Of a DNA stretch of 64,000 nucleotides, positions 34,761 to 43,534 are shown piece by piece. Both the position numbers and the translations under genes were made by a program. Positions within the stretch are counted from its first letter, which is position 1. The number at the start of each line of letters is the position of its first letter. Under the pieces are notes generated by a model. It searched no databases, was not told where the DNA came from, and saw only the letters and a list, made by a program, of their open reading frames with translations. Origin of the DNA: Sediminicola sp. (lineage in GTDB: Bacteria; Bacteroidota; Bacteroidia; Flavobacteriales; Flavobacteriaceae); the NCBI GenBank assembly GCA_024643325.1, contig JAHEND010000001.1, positions 62,001 through 126,000 on the forward strand. The letters are read 5' to 3'.

Positions 34761-35692
34761 ATGAAGACTTCTAAATACGCTTGGTTTGTGTTGCTTTTAA
34801 CCATTAGCGGCATCGGCTTTAGCCAAGAGCAACCAACCATGCTTTTCTTTACAGAAAATGCCTCCTTTTATAACCCTGCATTTACAGGTACTTATGGGCA
34901 AGTGGCTACTGTAAATAACAGAACCCAATGGGCTGGGGTTACAGATGCACCCGTACTGCAATCATTTTCCTATCAAAGAGATTTTAAGAACAAAGCAGCT
35001 TGGGGGTTGAGTTTTCAAAATGACAAAGTTTTTATAGAAAAGCAAGGGATATTGGCCATTGATTACAATTACAGGCTGGACCTTTCAGAAAACAGCCAAT
35101 TGTATTTAGGGCTTAAAGGAGGGGCTTATTTTAAAAGTATTGACAAGGCTAGGCTCAACAGACTCACCAACATTAGCAACAATGTTTTAGATGCTGTGAG
35201 AAATTACAACAATCCCCTTTTAGGTGTAGGGGTGCATTTAGACACCCAATACTTCTTTTTATCTGCAGGAGTCCCTAATCTTTTAACAGCAAACGATACA
35301 AAAAAAGCGAGGGCTTAGTTACTACAGCTACTGATAGACCAAATTTATACTTAAGTTCAGGAGCAACCATAGGTCTCACTAAGAGCTTGTCCTTAAAACC
35401 AGCTATACTTTACAGGGGGGTATCCGACGCACCAAACTTCTACAACTTACAACTCATGCTTGAATTAAAAGATAAAGTTGGTGTTGGGGTTTCAAAGATG
35501 AATAACGATTACTTAGGTGCCATGTTTATATTTAAAGGCATGAGCTTTTTGGATTTAGGCTATGCCTATGAGTTCAGTAACAGAAGTAGCAATATTGCTT
35601 TAAAAGAGAACAATCATGAGCTATTTGTACGTTTTAAATTTTCCAACACCACCAAACAAACTGCTTCCTTAGATTCAACGCAAAGTTTTTGA
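34761..35692 (+). pseudogene. PorP/SprF-family type IX secretion membrane protein, interrupted by a -1 frameshift
   Basis: Read in two frames, this is a PorP/SprF-family outer membrane protein. Residues 1-21 are a signal peptide (SGIGFSQEQ), then come ENASFYNPAFTGTYG and a series of beta strands. Frame one stops at 35318 shortly after TANDTKK. A -1 shift at the seven-A run 35300-35306 restores the reading frame, giving SEGLVTTATDRPNLYL and onward to 35692. The joined product would have about 310 residues, the normal length. It could be a true pseudogene, a phase-variable gene, a programmed -1 frameshift or a base-calling error in the homopolymer. PorP/SprF proteins help anchor gliding and secretion complexes, and many paralogues exist in flavobacteria. 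Confidence 0.82.
35300..35306 (+). other. A AAA AAA G slippery heptamer at the frameshift
   Basis: In the first frame the codons are ACA AAA AAA GCG, so the run fits the X XXY YYZ pattern used for -1 ribosomal slippage. The zero frame meets a TAG 12 bases later. I see no strong stem-loop immediately downstream and no purine-rich motif at the usual upstream distance, so a programmed event is only a possibility. Confidence 0.5.
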
Positions 35693-35757
35693 TACATCAT
35701 AAATTGTATTACATTTAGATTTAATGTAGCTATTGATCTACAAATTCCTTTAAATCT

Positions 35758-37011
35758 ATGCGGAAAATTCTTTCACAACTAGGGCCTGGATTGTTATTTG
35801 CAAGCATGTCTATTGGCACCTCTCATCTGGTATTATCTACCAAAGCAGGGGCACAATACGGATGGATCATGATATTTCCCATCCTCTTAGCAAATATATT
35901 GAAATACCCTTTCTTTGAATTTGGAATACGATACACCCACACCTTCAAAAAATCACTCCTGGAAGGCTATGCAGATTTGGGTAAAAAATATCTTTGGGCC
36001 TATACAATCATTACCATAGTGAGTGCCCTCACACTTTTGGCGGCATTGTATATTGTCACGGCAGGACTGTTAAAACAACTTTTTTCTTGGGCACACTTTA
36101 CAGACACTACGGTAGCCTTATTCTTATTTATAGGTATTAGTGGGGTGTTAATTATAGGACGTTATAAAGCACTTGAAGGTGTAGTCAAAATCCTTTTAGC
36201 GCTTTTAACGGTAGCCTTAATTATAACAACGGCAACAGTATTGTTTAAAGGACCTATTGAAAGTGCACCCCAATTTAAAAGCCAATCAGTATGGAGTGAG
36301 GTTGGCTTGCTTTTTATGATTGGACTCATGGGCTGGATGCCAACCGCAGTAGAGGCTTCCAGTTGGGTGAGTCTTTGGCGCCTAGAAAAAGATAAAAAAA
36401 ATCAAAAAGACAAAAACAACTCCGCAGACAATAGCCTAAAAGATACCTTGGCTGAATTTAATTTGGGATATTTACTCACAGCAATTCTAGCGGTTTTCTT
36501 TTTAGTGATTGGTTGGTTTACCTTGTATGGCTCTGGTATTGAAATGAGCGCAAACGCAAGTATTTTTGCGGAACAACTCATTCAGATGTTCACCATCCAC
36601 ATCGGAGATTGGTCCTATTTCTTTATTGCCTTGGCCGCTTTCGCTACCATGTTTAGTACCTGCATGACCGCCCATGATGCCATAGCGAGAGTAGGTTTAG
36701 ACACTATAAAAGTATTAGGAAACGAAACGACCACAAAATGGCGTTATGAATACTTCATTATCCTTTTAGCCATTATTAACTTTATGGTCATTTGGCTGGC
36801 CGGAGGTCAAATGGGTGCTCTGGTTGCACTGGCTACTTTTGTGTCTTTTGTTTTTGCACCTGCTGTGGGGCTTCTCAACCACAAGGTAGTAACTCAAAAA
36901 AACATGCCTAAAGATGCTATGGCACCTAAATGGTTAATCTTTTTGAGCTATGTAGGAATGGTATTTTTGAGCATATTTGCTCTGTATTACTGTTATGAGG
37001 TGCTTTTATAG
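35758..37011 (+). CDS. Nramp-like membrane transporter with altered metal-site motifs
   Basis: This 417-residue protein has about eleven hydrophobic helices and the overall Nramp pattern: GPGLL at the start of helix 1 and MP in helix 6. It lacks the defining ligands. The DPGN motif of helix 1 is replaced by GTSH (residues 20-23), and MPH in helix 6 is MPT (194-196). A charged loop rich in Lys, Asp and Asn lies at about 208-232. It is probably a divergent transporter of the LeuT fold. The substrate may not be Mn2+ or Fe2+. It stands alone after the SprF-like gene. Confidence 0.85.
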   Translation: MRKILSQLGPGLLFASMSIGTSHLVLSTKAGAQYGWIMIFPILLANILKYPFFEFGIRYTHTFKKSLLEGYADLGKKYLWAYTIITIVSALTLLAALYIVTAGLLKQLFSWAHFTDTTVALFLFIGISGVLIIGRYKALEGVVKILLALLTVALIITTATVLFKGPIESAPQFKSQSVWSEVGLLFMIGLMGWMPTAVEASSWVSLWRLEKDKKNQKDKNNSADNSLKDTLAEFNLGYLLTAILAVFFLVIGWFTLYGSGIEMSANASIFAEQLIQMFTIHIGDWSYFFIALAAFATMFSTCMTAHDAIARVGLDTIKVLGNETTTKWRYEYFIILLAIINFMVIWLAGGQMGALVALATFVSFVFAPAVGLLNHKVVTQKNMPKDAMAPKWLIFLSYVGMVFLSIFALYYCYEVLL

Positions 37012-37013
37012 TG

Positions 37014-37895
37014 TTAAAAAACTGGTGCAGAGGTAGTTACTTCTGATGCTATTTTCTTGACCAAACCTTGCAGCACTTTTCCAGGACCTAATTCAATAAA
37101 CTCAGTCGCACCGTCAGCCACCATAGATTGAACACTTTGTGTCCATTTTACTGGAGCAGTCAGTTGAGAGATTAAATGGGCCTTTATTTCCGCTGGATCT
37201 GTTACGGCTGCAGCAGTAACATTTTGATAAATGGGACAAAGAGGTGCGTTAAAAGTAGTTGACTCAATAGCAGCTGCCAAGGCTGTTCTGGCAGGCTCCA
37301 TGAGTGGGGAATGAAAAGCGCCTCCCACAGGAAGCAACAAAGCCCTTTTAGCACCAGCCTCTTTGAGAGATTCACAGGCATTTTCTACCGCTTCTACAGC
37401 ACCCGAAATAACCAGTTGTCCGGGACAATTATAATTTGCTGCTACAACAACACCAGGGGTTTTTTTACAGATTTCCTCCACCAAATGATCTTCTAATGCA
37501 AGAACAGCAGCCATGGTCCCCGCAGTTTTATCACAGGCTTCTTGCATCGCTAACGCTCGCTGATGCACCAAGCGCAATCCATCTTCAAAACCCAATACCC
37601 CATTAGCTACTAAAGCTGAAAATTCTCCCAAGGAATGACCGGCAACCATCTGTGGCTTAAAATCAGTTCCTAGAGCTTTTGCCATAGCCACAGAGTGAAT
37701 AAAAATAGCCGGTTGCGTGATTTGAGTTTGCTTTAAATCTTCCGTACTACCTTCAAACATGGTTTTAGTAATTTCAAAACCTAAAATGCCGTTGGCAGTT
37801 TCCATCATTTCTTTTACGCTTGGATATTGATCGTACAAATCTTTTCCCATTCCAGAAAATTGAGCCCCTTGGCCCGGAAATACATATGCTTTCAT
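37014..37895 (-). CDS. fabD: malonyl-CoA:ACP transacylase
   Basis: FabD moves malonyl groups from CoA to acyl carrier protein for fatty acid synthesis. The N-terminus has VFPGQGAQ, the nucleophile is Ser88 in GHSLGE, and the catalytic His lies in GGAFHSPLM near residue 195. The 293-residue length is normal. It begins four bases after the gamma carbonic anhydrase gene, so the pair is co-transcribed. It converges on the Nramp-like gene with only a two-base gap. Confidence 0.97.
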   Translation of the reverse strand: MKAYVFPGQGAQFSGMGKDLYDQYPSVKEMMETANGILGFEITKTMFEGSTEDLKQTQITQPAIFIHSVAMAKALGTDFKPQMVAGHSLGEFSALVANGVLGFEDGLRLVHQRALAMQEACDKTAGTMAAVLALEDHLVEEICKKTPGVVVAANYNCPGQLVISGAVEAVENACESLKEAGAKRALLLPVGGAFHSPLMEPARTALAAAIESTTFNAPLCPIYQNVTAAAVTDPAEIKAHLISQLTAPVKWTQSVQSMVADGATEFIELGPGKVLQGLVKKIASEVTTSAPVF

Positions 37896-37899
37896 ATTG

Positions 37900-38427
37900 T
37901 TAAATTTTATCCCATGGTTTATACCATTGGGCGTATGTAATATAATTATTTGCTATTCTTTCAATTTCACCACTTGCCAATTCAGGGGGTACTTTCTTCA
38001 GGAATTTTGCTGGTGTGCCTGCATAGATAGAACCTGGAGGTACAATAGTTCCTTTGGTAAGTACAGCACCAGCGGCAATAATACTCCCAGTCCCAATCAC
38101 ACAATCATCCATAACTATACTTCCCATTCCTATTAGAACGTTGTCTTCAATAGTACATCCATGTGCAATAGCATTATGACCTATGGAAACATTGTTCCCT
38201 ATTTGTGTGGGGCTTTTTTGGTAAGTACAATGAATGACTGCACCATCTTGTATGTTTACACGATTGCCCATACGAATAAAGTGAACGTCTCCTCTGAGTA
38301 CCGCACCATACCATACACTGCAAAAATCTCCCATGCTAACTTGGCCGATTACAGTAGCATTTTCTGCAAAAAAACAATGCTTACCAAAAATTGGTGTGTG
38401 TCCATTTAAAGTCTTTACCAGGGCCAT
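37900..38427 (-). CDS. gamma carbonic anhydrase family protein
   Basis: This 175-residue protein has a left-handed beta-helix of hexapeptide repeats. The zinc-binding histidines are in the VSIGHNAIAHGC segment and an upstream GDVHFI. It is a likely gamma-type carbonic anhydrase or an acyltransferase-like relative. I chose the ATG at 38427 because a consensus -7 box at 38446-38453 lies upstream and would exclude the earlier start at 38466. It is followed by fabD. Confidence 0.92.
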   Translation of the reverse strand: MALVKTLNGHTPIFGKHCFFAENATVIGQVSMGDFCSVWYGAVLRGDVHFIRMGNRVNIQDGAVIHCTYQKSPTQIGNNVSIGHNAIAHGCTIEDNVLIGMGSIVMDDCVIGTGSIIAAGAVLTKGTIVPPGSIYAGTPAKFLKKVPPELASGEIERIANNYITYAQWYKPWDKI

Positions 38428-38445
38428 ATGAATCGTATTAAAGAT

Positions 38446-38453
38446 CAAATATA
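38446..38453 (-). promoter_or_regulatory. -7 box upstream of the gamma carbonic anhydrase gene
   Basis: The minus strand reads TATATTTG, a perfect TAnnTTTG, 18 bases before the ATG at 38427. A GGGGTTCCCC palindrome lies just upstream at 38455-38464. Confidence 0.5.
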
Positions 38454-38509
38454 AGGGGTTCCCCAATAAATGAGGTCATTTTTTTTTAACTATTCCTAGA
38501 TTTCCTTTG

Positions 38510-38517
38510 TACTTTTG
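38510..38517 (+). promoter_or_regulatory. -7 box upstream of the Nfu gene
   Basis: TACTTTTG matches TAnnTTTG and lies 15 bases before the ATG at 38533. The -33 region is a T run. Confidence 0.5.
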
Positions 38518-38532
38518 TGAAAATTATTTGCC

Positions 38533-39438
38533 ATGTCTAAAGAGTATCACATCACGATTATTCCTACTAATAATCCAAATATTATGAAGTTTGAAACCAA
38601 CCATTTTATCTCTCCAGATAAAAATTATGAGTTTCAAAATATAGACCAAGCAAAAGAATCTCCATTAGCTCAACAGTTATTTCATTTGCCCTTTGTTAAA
38701 ACGGTCTATGTCTCTAGTAATTTTATTGGTATTGAAAAATATGATATAGTTGGTTGGGAAGATATAAAAGACAGTCTCGCTCAACAATTGGTGGAATATT
38801 TAAATACTGGCGCTCCAGTAGTTGCCTTAGATCCAAATAAAGTACCACAGGCAGTGACTATTTATGCAGAAAGCACTCCAAATCCTTCTGTAATGAAGTA
38901 TGTTGCAAATAAACTTATTGTTCCTGCTTTATTCGAATTCAAAAACATAGACGAAGCCAAAGACGCGCCATTGGCAAAAGAATTGTTTCTCATGCCTTTT
39001 GTGAAGGAAGTTTTTATGGATCAAAACTATATTTCTGTCACTAAATATGATGTAGCAGAATGGGAGGAAATTAACTCCGAACTCAGGGAAAAAATAAGAA
39101 ACTTTTTAATGACAGGTCAGGAGGCTGTTGGCGCCAATACTGTTCAAAAAGAAAAAGAAAAAGCGCCCACCACTTTATTGCATACAGAAAACCTAGACAA
39201 TACTAGTAAACAAATCATAGATATTTTAGAGGAGTATGTCAAACCTGCCGTAGCTAGTGACGGTGGGAATATCATGTTCGATTCCTATGACGAGGAAAGT
39301 AAAACAGTAAATGTAATTTTACAAGGGGCTTGTTCTGGATGTCCTTCTAGTACTTTCACCTTAAAAAATGGCATTGAAAACATGCTCAAAAATATGATGG
39401 GAGATAAAATAACACAGGTCATAGCGATTAATGGTTAA
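38533..39438 (+). CDS. Nfu/NifU-type iron-sulfur scaffold protein with duplicated N-terminal domain
   Basis: This 301-residue protein carries iron-sulfur clusters to target proteins. Two copies of the Nfu N-terminal domain are in tandem, at about 1-95 and 105-195. Each contains an NP(N/S)xMK segment, a block reading PLA followed by L, and a PFVK stretch. The C-terminal NifU domain (about 215-300) holds the cluster-binding CSGC at Cys268 and Cys271. The duplication is odd compared with single-N-domain Nfu proteins. MscS follows 12 bases later and may be co-transcribed. Confidence 0.9.
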   Translation: MSKEYHITIIPTNNPNIMKFETNHFISPDKNYEFQNIDQAKESPLAQQLFHLPFVKTVYVSSNFIGIEKYDIVGWEDIKDSLAQQLVEYLNTGAPVVALDPNKVPQAVTIYAESTPNPSVMKYVANKLIVPALFEFKNIDEAKDAPLAKELFLMPFVKEVFMDQNYISVTKYDVAEWEEINSELREKIRNFLMTGQEAVGANTVQKEKEKAPTTLLHTENLDNTSKQIIDILEEYVKPAVASDGGNIMFDSYDEESKTVNVILQGACSGCPSSTFTLKNGIENMLKNMMGDKITQVIAING

Positions 39439-39450
39439 AAAACTAAAGAG

Positions 39451-40296
39451 ATGAATCAGATTGAAGAATACGTAGAAGTAAAACAATATGTAAAACTGCT
39501 CGAAGAAGCCTATAATATGGCTTTAGAAATGCTGCCCAATTTAATTAAAGCTGGACTTATATTTTTTATTGGCCTTTGGGTCGTACGTTTCATCAATAGA
39601 ATGGTACATCGGTTTTTTGAGAAAAAGGATTACGATCTAACTTTAGAAAGTTTTTTACAAAGCTTTATAAATATATCTTTAAAAGGCATTCTATTTGTTT
39701 TGGTCATAACACAATTAGGGGTGAAATCTTCTTCACTCGTTGCAGTTGTTGGTGCCGCAGGTTTGGCTATAGGTCTAGCACTTCAGGGTTCGTTAGCTAA
39801 TTTTGCTGGTGGTGTACTCATTTTGATTTTCAAACCCTTTAAAGTAGGTGACTGGATAGAAGCCCAAGGGGTGTCTGGTACGGTCAAAGACATTTCTATA
39901 TTTACCACCAAAATAAATACCTTTGGCAATCAGGCAGCCATTATCCCAAATGGAAATCTCTCCAACCACACCATTGTAAATTATAATATTGAAGAGACCA
40001 GAAGAGATAAGATTACTGTAGGTATTTCTTATAATTCAAATATCAAAGACGCTAAAGACATTTTACTTCGTATTTGTGCATTACACCAGGGGATATTAAA
40101 AGACCCTGAGCCAGTTGTTTATGTGGGTAATTTAGCAGACAGCGCTGTAGAATTAAGTTTGCGGTTTTGGGCCAAAAATGAAGATTTTTGGGACGCACAC
40201 TTCCATGTAATGGAAACTTTAAAAATTGAATTTGACGCTGCTGGAATTGAAATTCCATTCCCTCAAAGGGTCATTCACACCGTCGGAAATAAATAA
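39451..40296 (+). CDS. small-conductance mechanosensitive channel (MscS family)
   Basis: This 281-residue channel protects the cell against osmotic downshock by opening under membrane tension. Three membrane helices lie in residues 28-125, with the pore helix containing AVVGAAGLAIGLALQGSLANFAGG. The cytoplasmic beta domain begins with KVGDWIEAQGVSGTVKDI, and PNGNLSNHTIVNYN is conserved. It is close to the length of E. coli MscS. It converges on tsaB with 12 bases between stops and no clear terminator. Confidence 0.95.
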   Translation: MNQIEEYVEVKQYVKLLEEAYNMALEMLPNLIKAGLIFFIGLWVVRFINRMVHRFFEKKDYDLTLESFLQSFINISLKGILFVLVITQLGVKSSSLVAVVGAAGLAIGLALQGSLANFAGGVLILIFKPFKVGDWIEAQGVSGTVKDISIFTTKINTFGNQAAIIPNGNLSNHTIVNYNIEETRRDKITVGISYNSNIKDAKDILLRICALHQGILKDPEPVVYVGNLADSAVELSLRFWAKNEDFWDAHFHVMETLKIEFDAAGIEIPFPQRVIHTVGNK

Positions 40297-40308
40297 TTGA
40301 CCTGATTA

Positions 40309-40980
40309 CTACTTTTTCTTTGGAATAGGTCCCATAAAATCTTTGAGGTAATAGGGTTCAAAATAAGCCACATCTTCAAAGTCTTTAGCAACAAACTTTT
40401 GATAAGAAAGGCTAGCCATTTCTTTAGCAGAGGGAAGCGTGTCAATAACATAAATATTGGACTGATTGTGAACCTCCAAAGCTTTTTGAGCGCCATTTCC
40501 AATGAAATACACTTTACTGTAAGAAGCCATCCATTCAGAAAGGGAATTTTCCTCTAAAATTTTTGCCTCTGTTGGGTGTAGTTCCTTACCCCTATAATCG
40601 TATGCACTTATATAAACTTCCATTCGTCTGGCATCTAACATGGGAAGAACAACTTCTCCAGCTTTGAGCTGGCACTGTAGCGACAAACTTTTTAGTGTGG
40701 GTATAGCTAATAAGGGTAGGTTTAAAGCAAAACAAAGGCCCTTTGCTGCAGAAACACCTATACGAAGTCCCGTATAAGATCCTGGTCCTTTACTCACCGC
40801 TATGGCCTTTAAATCTGAAAGACTCATACGCGCTTCTAGAAGTACTTCTTGAATAAAAACATGTAATTGCTCTGCATGAGAGTAATTTACTTCAGCAATC
40901 TCTTTAAAAGCAACCACCAACCCCTCTTGTGCTATAGACACAGAGCAATTAGTGGTTGCTGTTTCAATATTTAGGATCAT
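40309..40980 (-). CDS. tsaB: tRNA threonylcarbamoyladenosine biosynthesis protein TsaB
   Basis: TsaB partners TsaD in making t6A37 of tRNA. The 223-residue protein has the family N-terminus ILNIETATTNCSVSI, then YSHAEQLH and SKGPGSYTGLRIGVSAAKGLCF, typical of TsaB rather than TsaD, which carries metal-binding histidines. It is ten bases after a TolC-family gene at the end of the efflux operon, an unrelated function that may simply be read through. Confidence 0.94.
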   Translation of the reverse strand: MILNIETATTNCSVSIAQEGLVVAFKEIAEVNYSHAEQLHVFIQEVLLEARMSLSDLKAIAVSKGPGSYTGLRIGVSAAKGLCFALNLPLLAIPTLKSLSLQCQLKAGEVVLPMLDARRMEVYISAYDYRGKELHPTEAKILEENSLSEWMASYSKVYFIGNGAQKALEVHNQSNIYVIDTLPSAKEMASLSYQKFVAKDFEDVAYFEPYYLKDFMGPIPKKK

Positions 40981-40990
40981 TCCTTAGCTT

Positions 40991-42331
40991 TTAATTAATC
41001 GCCAAAGGTATTCCAAAATAAAATTCTAAGACCTTAAGCCTAAAAATATAATTGTATTTCGCTGAAATAAGATTAGCCTGAGCATTGTCTACCCTAGATT
41101 GGGCTTGAGAAAAAGTAAAAGCATCTAGTAATCCTACATCAAAACGCTCTTTAGTGTACTGAAAAGCCAATTTTCTAGCCTCTAAGGTTTTTTGGGATGC
41201 TTCGAAAGACTTAAGAGTACCATTCACATCTGCATAAGCCTGATTGACATTAGACTCTAATGTCAATTTATCCTGAGTGAACTGTAATTCAGATTTCATT
41301 AGATTTATCTTAGATCTCTTGATGTTGTTTCTTACAGAGAAACCATTAAATACCGGGATATTAACAGAAACACCATAGGAAATTCCGTCATTAATCCACA
41401 ACTGATCTTTAAATGCCACTAAATCTCCTGTAAACGGATTTAAGTTTTGATCTGAATATCTGGTGTTGTAGTTAAAGAAACCATTTAGAGTAGGGTACCT
41501 AGCTCCTTTTGATATTTGTAAGTCTTTATTAGCAATTTCCACATTCGTTCTAGAAAGTTTAATATCATTCCTAAAGGTCAATGCTTTTTCAAAAATATCT
41601 TTAGGCGTTTGATTCAAAACACTGCTGTTGGGAAGTAAAAATTCTTCTTCTGCTATGTCAAAATTCACATAATCTGTTATTTGTAACAACTGTGCCAAAG
41701 CAATTCTAGCAATAATAACATTGTTTTGTGCAATTACCAACTGCTGCTCTTGAGCAGCAACTGTAGCCTCTATTTCCAGAACATCTCCTTGCGGAACAAC
41801 CCCAGAAGCGCTCAGTGCTTTTGTACGCTCTAAATCTTTCATAGAAACCTCCAGCTGTGCTTGAGCTACTTTAGTAGATTCTTTTCCAGACAGCACTTGT
41901 AAATAAGAATTAGCTACTGCAAGACGAATGTCGTCTTTTAAATTCTCCAATCTATACTCACTCGCCAAACTAGATAATTTGGCTCTATTGATTCTGTGTA
42001 TGTTTCTTAGACCATCAAATAGAGTGATTCCAGAACCTATATTCCCTGAAGCAGAAAAAATAGTACTTGTTACTAAAGTGTTGGTGGTTGGATCTAGGGC
42101 CAAACCAGTATTTCCAGAACTATTTACCGAGGTATTAAAACTTGGCAATAAGGCGCCAATTGCGTCAGAATTGGCAATTAAGGCGCTTTCGTAATCCAAC
42201 TCAAACTGCGCAATACTCAAGTTATTTTCCTCAGCGTACAACACACATTCCTCCAGCGTCCAAGCCCTTTTTTGAGCTGTCCCCATAGCAGACACAAGTC
42301 CCAAGGCTATTAATGCTATTTTTAATTTCAT
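40991..42331 (-). CDS. TolC-family outer membrane efflux protein
   Basis: This 446-residue protein has a signal peptide ending near residue 20 (SAMGTAQ) and two repeats of long coiled-coil helices typical of outer membrane efflux channels. Segments include WTLEECVLYAEENNLSI, NSYLQVLSGKEST and ERFDVGLLDAFTFSQAQ. It should form the outer membrane duct for the upstream MacAB-like pump. It is 39 bases after the adaptor gene. The substrate cannot be predicted. Confidence 0.93.
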   Translation of the reverse strand: MKLKIALIALGLVSAMGTAQKRAWTLEECVLYAEENNLSIAQFELDYESALIANSDAIGALLPSFNTSVNSSGNTGLALDPTTNTLVTSTIFSASGNIGSGITLFDGLRNIHRINRAKLSSLASEYRLENLKDDIRLAVANSYLQVLSGKESTKVAQAQLEVSMKDLERTKALSASGVVPQGDVLEIEATVAAQEQQLVIAQNNVIIARIALAQLLQITDYVNFDIAEEEFLLPNSSVLNQTPKDIFEKALTFRNDIKLSRTNVEIANKDLQISKGARYPTLNGFFNYNTRYSDQNLNPFTGDLVAFKDQLWINDGISYGVSVNIPVFNGFSVRNNIKRSKINLMKSELQFTQDKLTLESNVNQAYADVNGTLKSFEASQKTLEARKLAFQYTKERFDVGLLDAFTFSQAQSRVDNAQANLISAKYNYIFRLKVLEFYFGIPLAIN

Positions 42332-42370
42332 AAGATATATTTTAAAAGAAGGTATTCCCTCTATTGATAA

Positions 42371-43498
42371 TTATGCTTCCTCTTCTTCGTCATTGCCTTT
42401 TTTAATAGGCTCCGTTTTATTCCAAATCTTAATATTGTCTTCTTCGGTAACACCAGAAAGCACCTCTACATTAATACCATCTGAAATACCAATTTCTACA
42501 TCTCTTCTTTCAAACTCTTGCTCTCCAACAGAAACCTCAACAAAAGGCTTGTCTGTATCCCTGTCGAACTGTAATAAAGCCTCTGAAATCACTAAAATAT
42601 CTTCCTTACGCTCTAAAATCAATGAAGCATTAGCACTGTATCCTGCTCTGATTAAAAAGTCTTCTTCTACTTTTACATCTCCTTCAATTTTAAATTGTAC
42701 TGTTCCTGCTTCCTCTACTCCTTTTGGTGCAATAAATTTAAGTCTAGCTTCGAAAGTTTTGTCTTCAATAGCCCCTAAACTAATTTCTAATGGCATTCCA
42801 ACCGCCAGTTTACCAACTTCTCCTTCGTCTACTTTACCTTCAAAAATCATAATACTCAAATCAGCAATGGTTGCAATGGTTGTACCATCGTTAAAACCAC
42901 CTGGTTGAATTACTTGGTCTCCCTCTTTAACAGGAATTTCTAAAATAGTTCCAGAAACAGTAGCCCTAACATTTGTGTTAGCTGTAGCAGAACCACCTGC
43001 AGAACCCAATTTAATAATTTCAAAATCTGCCTTCGCATTTTCTAGTTCTAGGGTAGCCTGGTCCATTCTCAATTTCTGAGTATTGAAATCTTGGGAAGAA
43101 ATCACGCCTTTTTCAAATAATTCTTTATTCCTATTATACTCAATGGTCACATTATCTAAAGAGATTTTAGAATTTTTTACACGCCCTTGAGCAGAATTTA
43201 AAGATTGTTCGTTAGGAACTACTTTTACTTTTGCAATAAGGTCACCTGCCTTTACCTTGGCACCTTCTTCTAGATATATGACATCTATAATTCCAGAAAT
43301 TTGAGGTTTAATCGCTACCTCATCTTCAGGTACCACCTTACCAGTAGCTACTGTCTTTTTTTCAATGCTCGCAATGAAAGCAGTAGTAGTATCATAAGTA
43401 ATAGAAGACTTGCTGTTAGACTTTACAAAAAAAGCAGCTGCCCAAAGTGCCCCTAAACACAAGGCTCCAATTAATCCGTATTTTAAAAATTTATTCAT
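42371..43498 (-). CDS. periplasmic adaptor (membrane fusion) protein, MacA-like
   Basis: This 375-residue adaptor connects an inner membrane ABC pump to a TolC-type channel. It has one N-terminal membrane helix (about 6-26), split lipoyl motifs (IDVIYLEEGAKVKAGDLIAKV and TVSGTILEIPVKEGDQVIQPG), a coiled-coil hairpin between them, and a beta-barrel domain. The C-terminus is strongly acidic. It is 36 bases after the second permease gene, in a five-gene efflux operon. Confidence 0.93.
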   Translation of the reverse strand: MNKFLKYGLIGALCLGALWAAAFFVKSNSKSSITYDTTTAFIASIEKKTVATGKVVPEDEVAIKPQISGIIDVIYLEEGAKVKAGDLIAKVKVVPNEQSLNSAQGRVKNSKISLDNVTIEYNRNKELFEKGVISSQDFNTQKLRMDQATLELENAKADFEIIKLGSAGGSATANTNVRATVSGTILEIPVKEGDQVIQPGGFNDGTTIATIADLSIMIFEGKVDEGEVGKLAVGMPLEISLGAIEDKTFEARLKFIAPKGVEEAGTVQFKIEGDVKVEEDFLIRAGYSANASLILERKEDILVISEALLQFDRDTDKPFVEVSVGEQEFERRDVEIGISDGINVEVLSGVTEEDNIKIWNKTEPIKKGNDEEEEA

Positions 43499-43534
43499 CT
43501 TGTTGTATTTAATTTTTATCTAATTTATGTTTAT

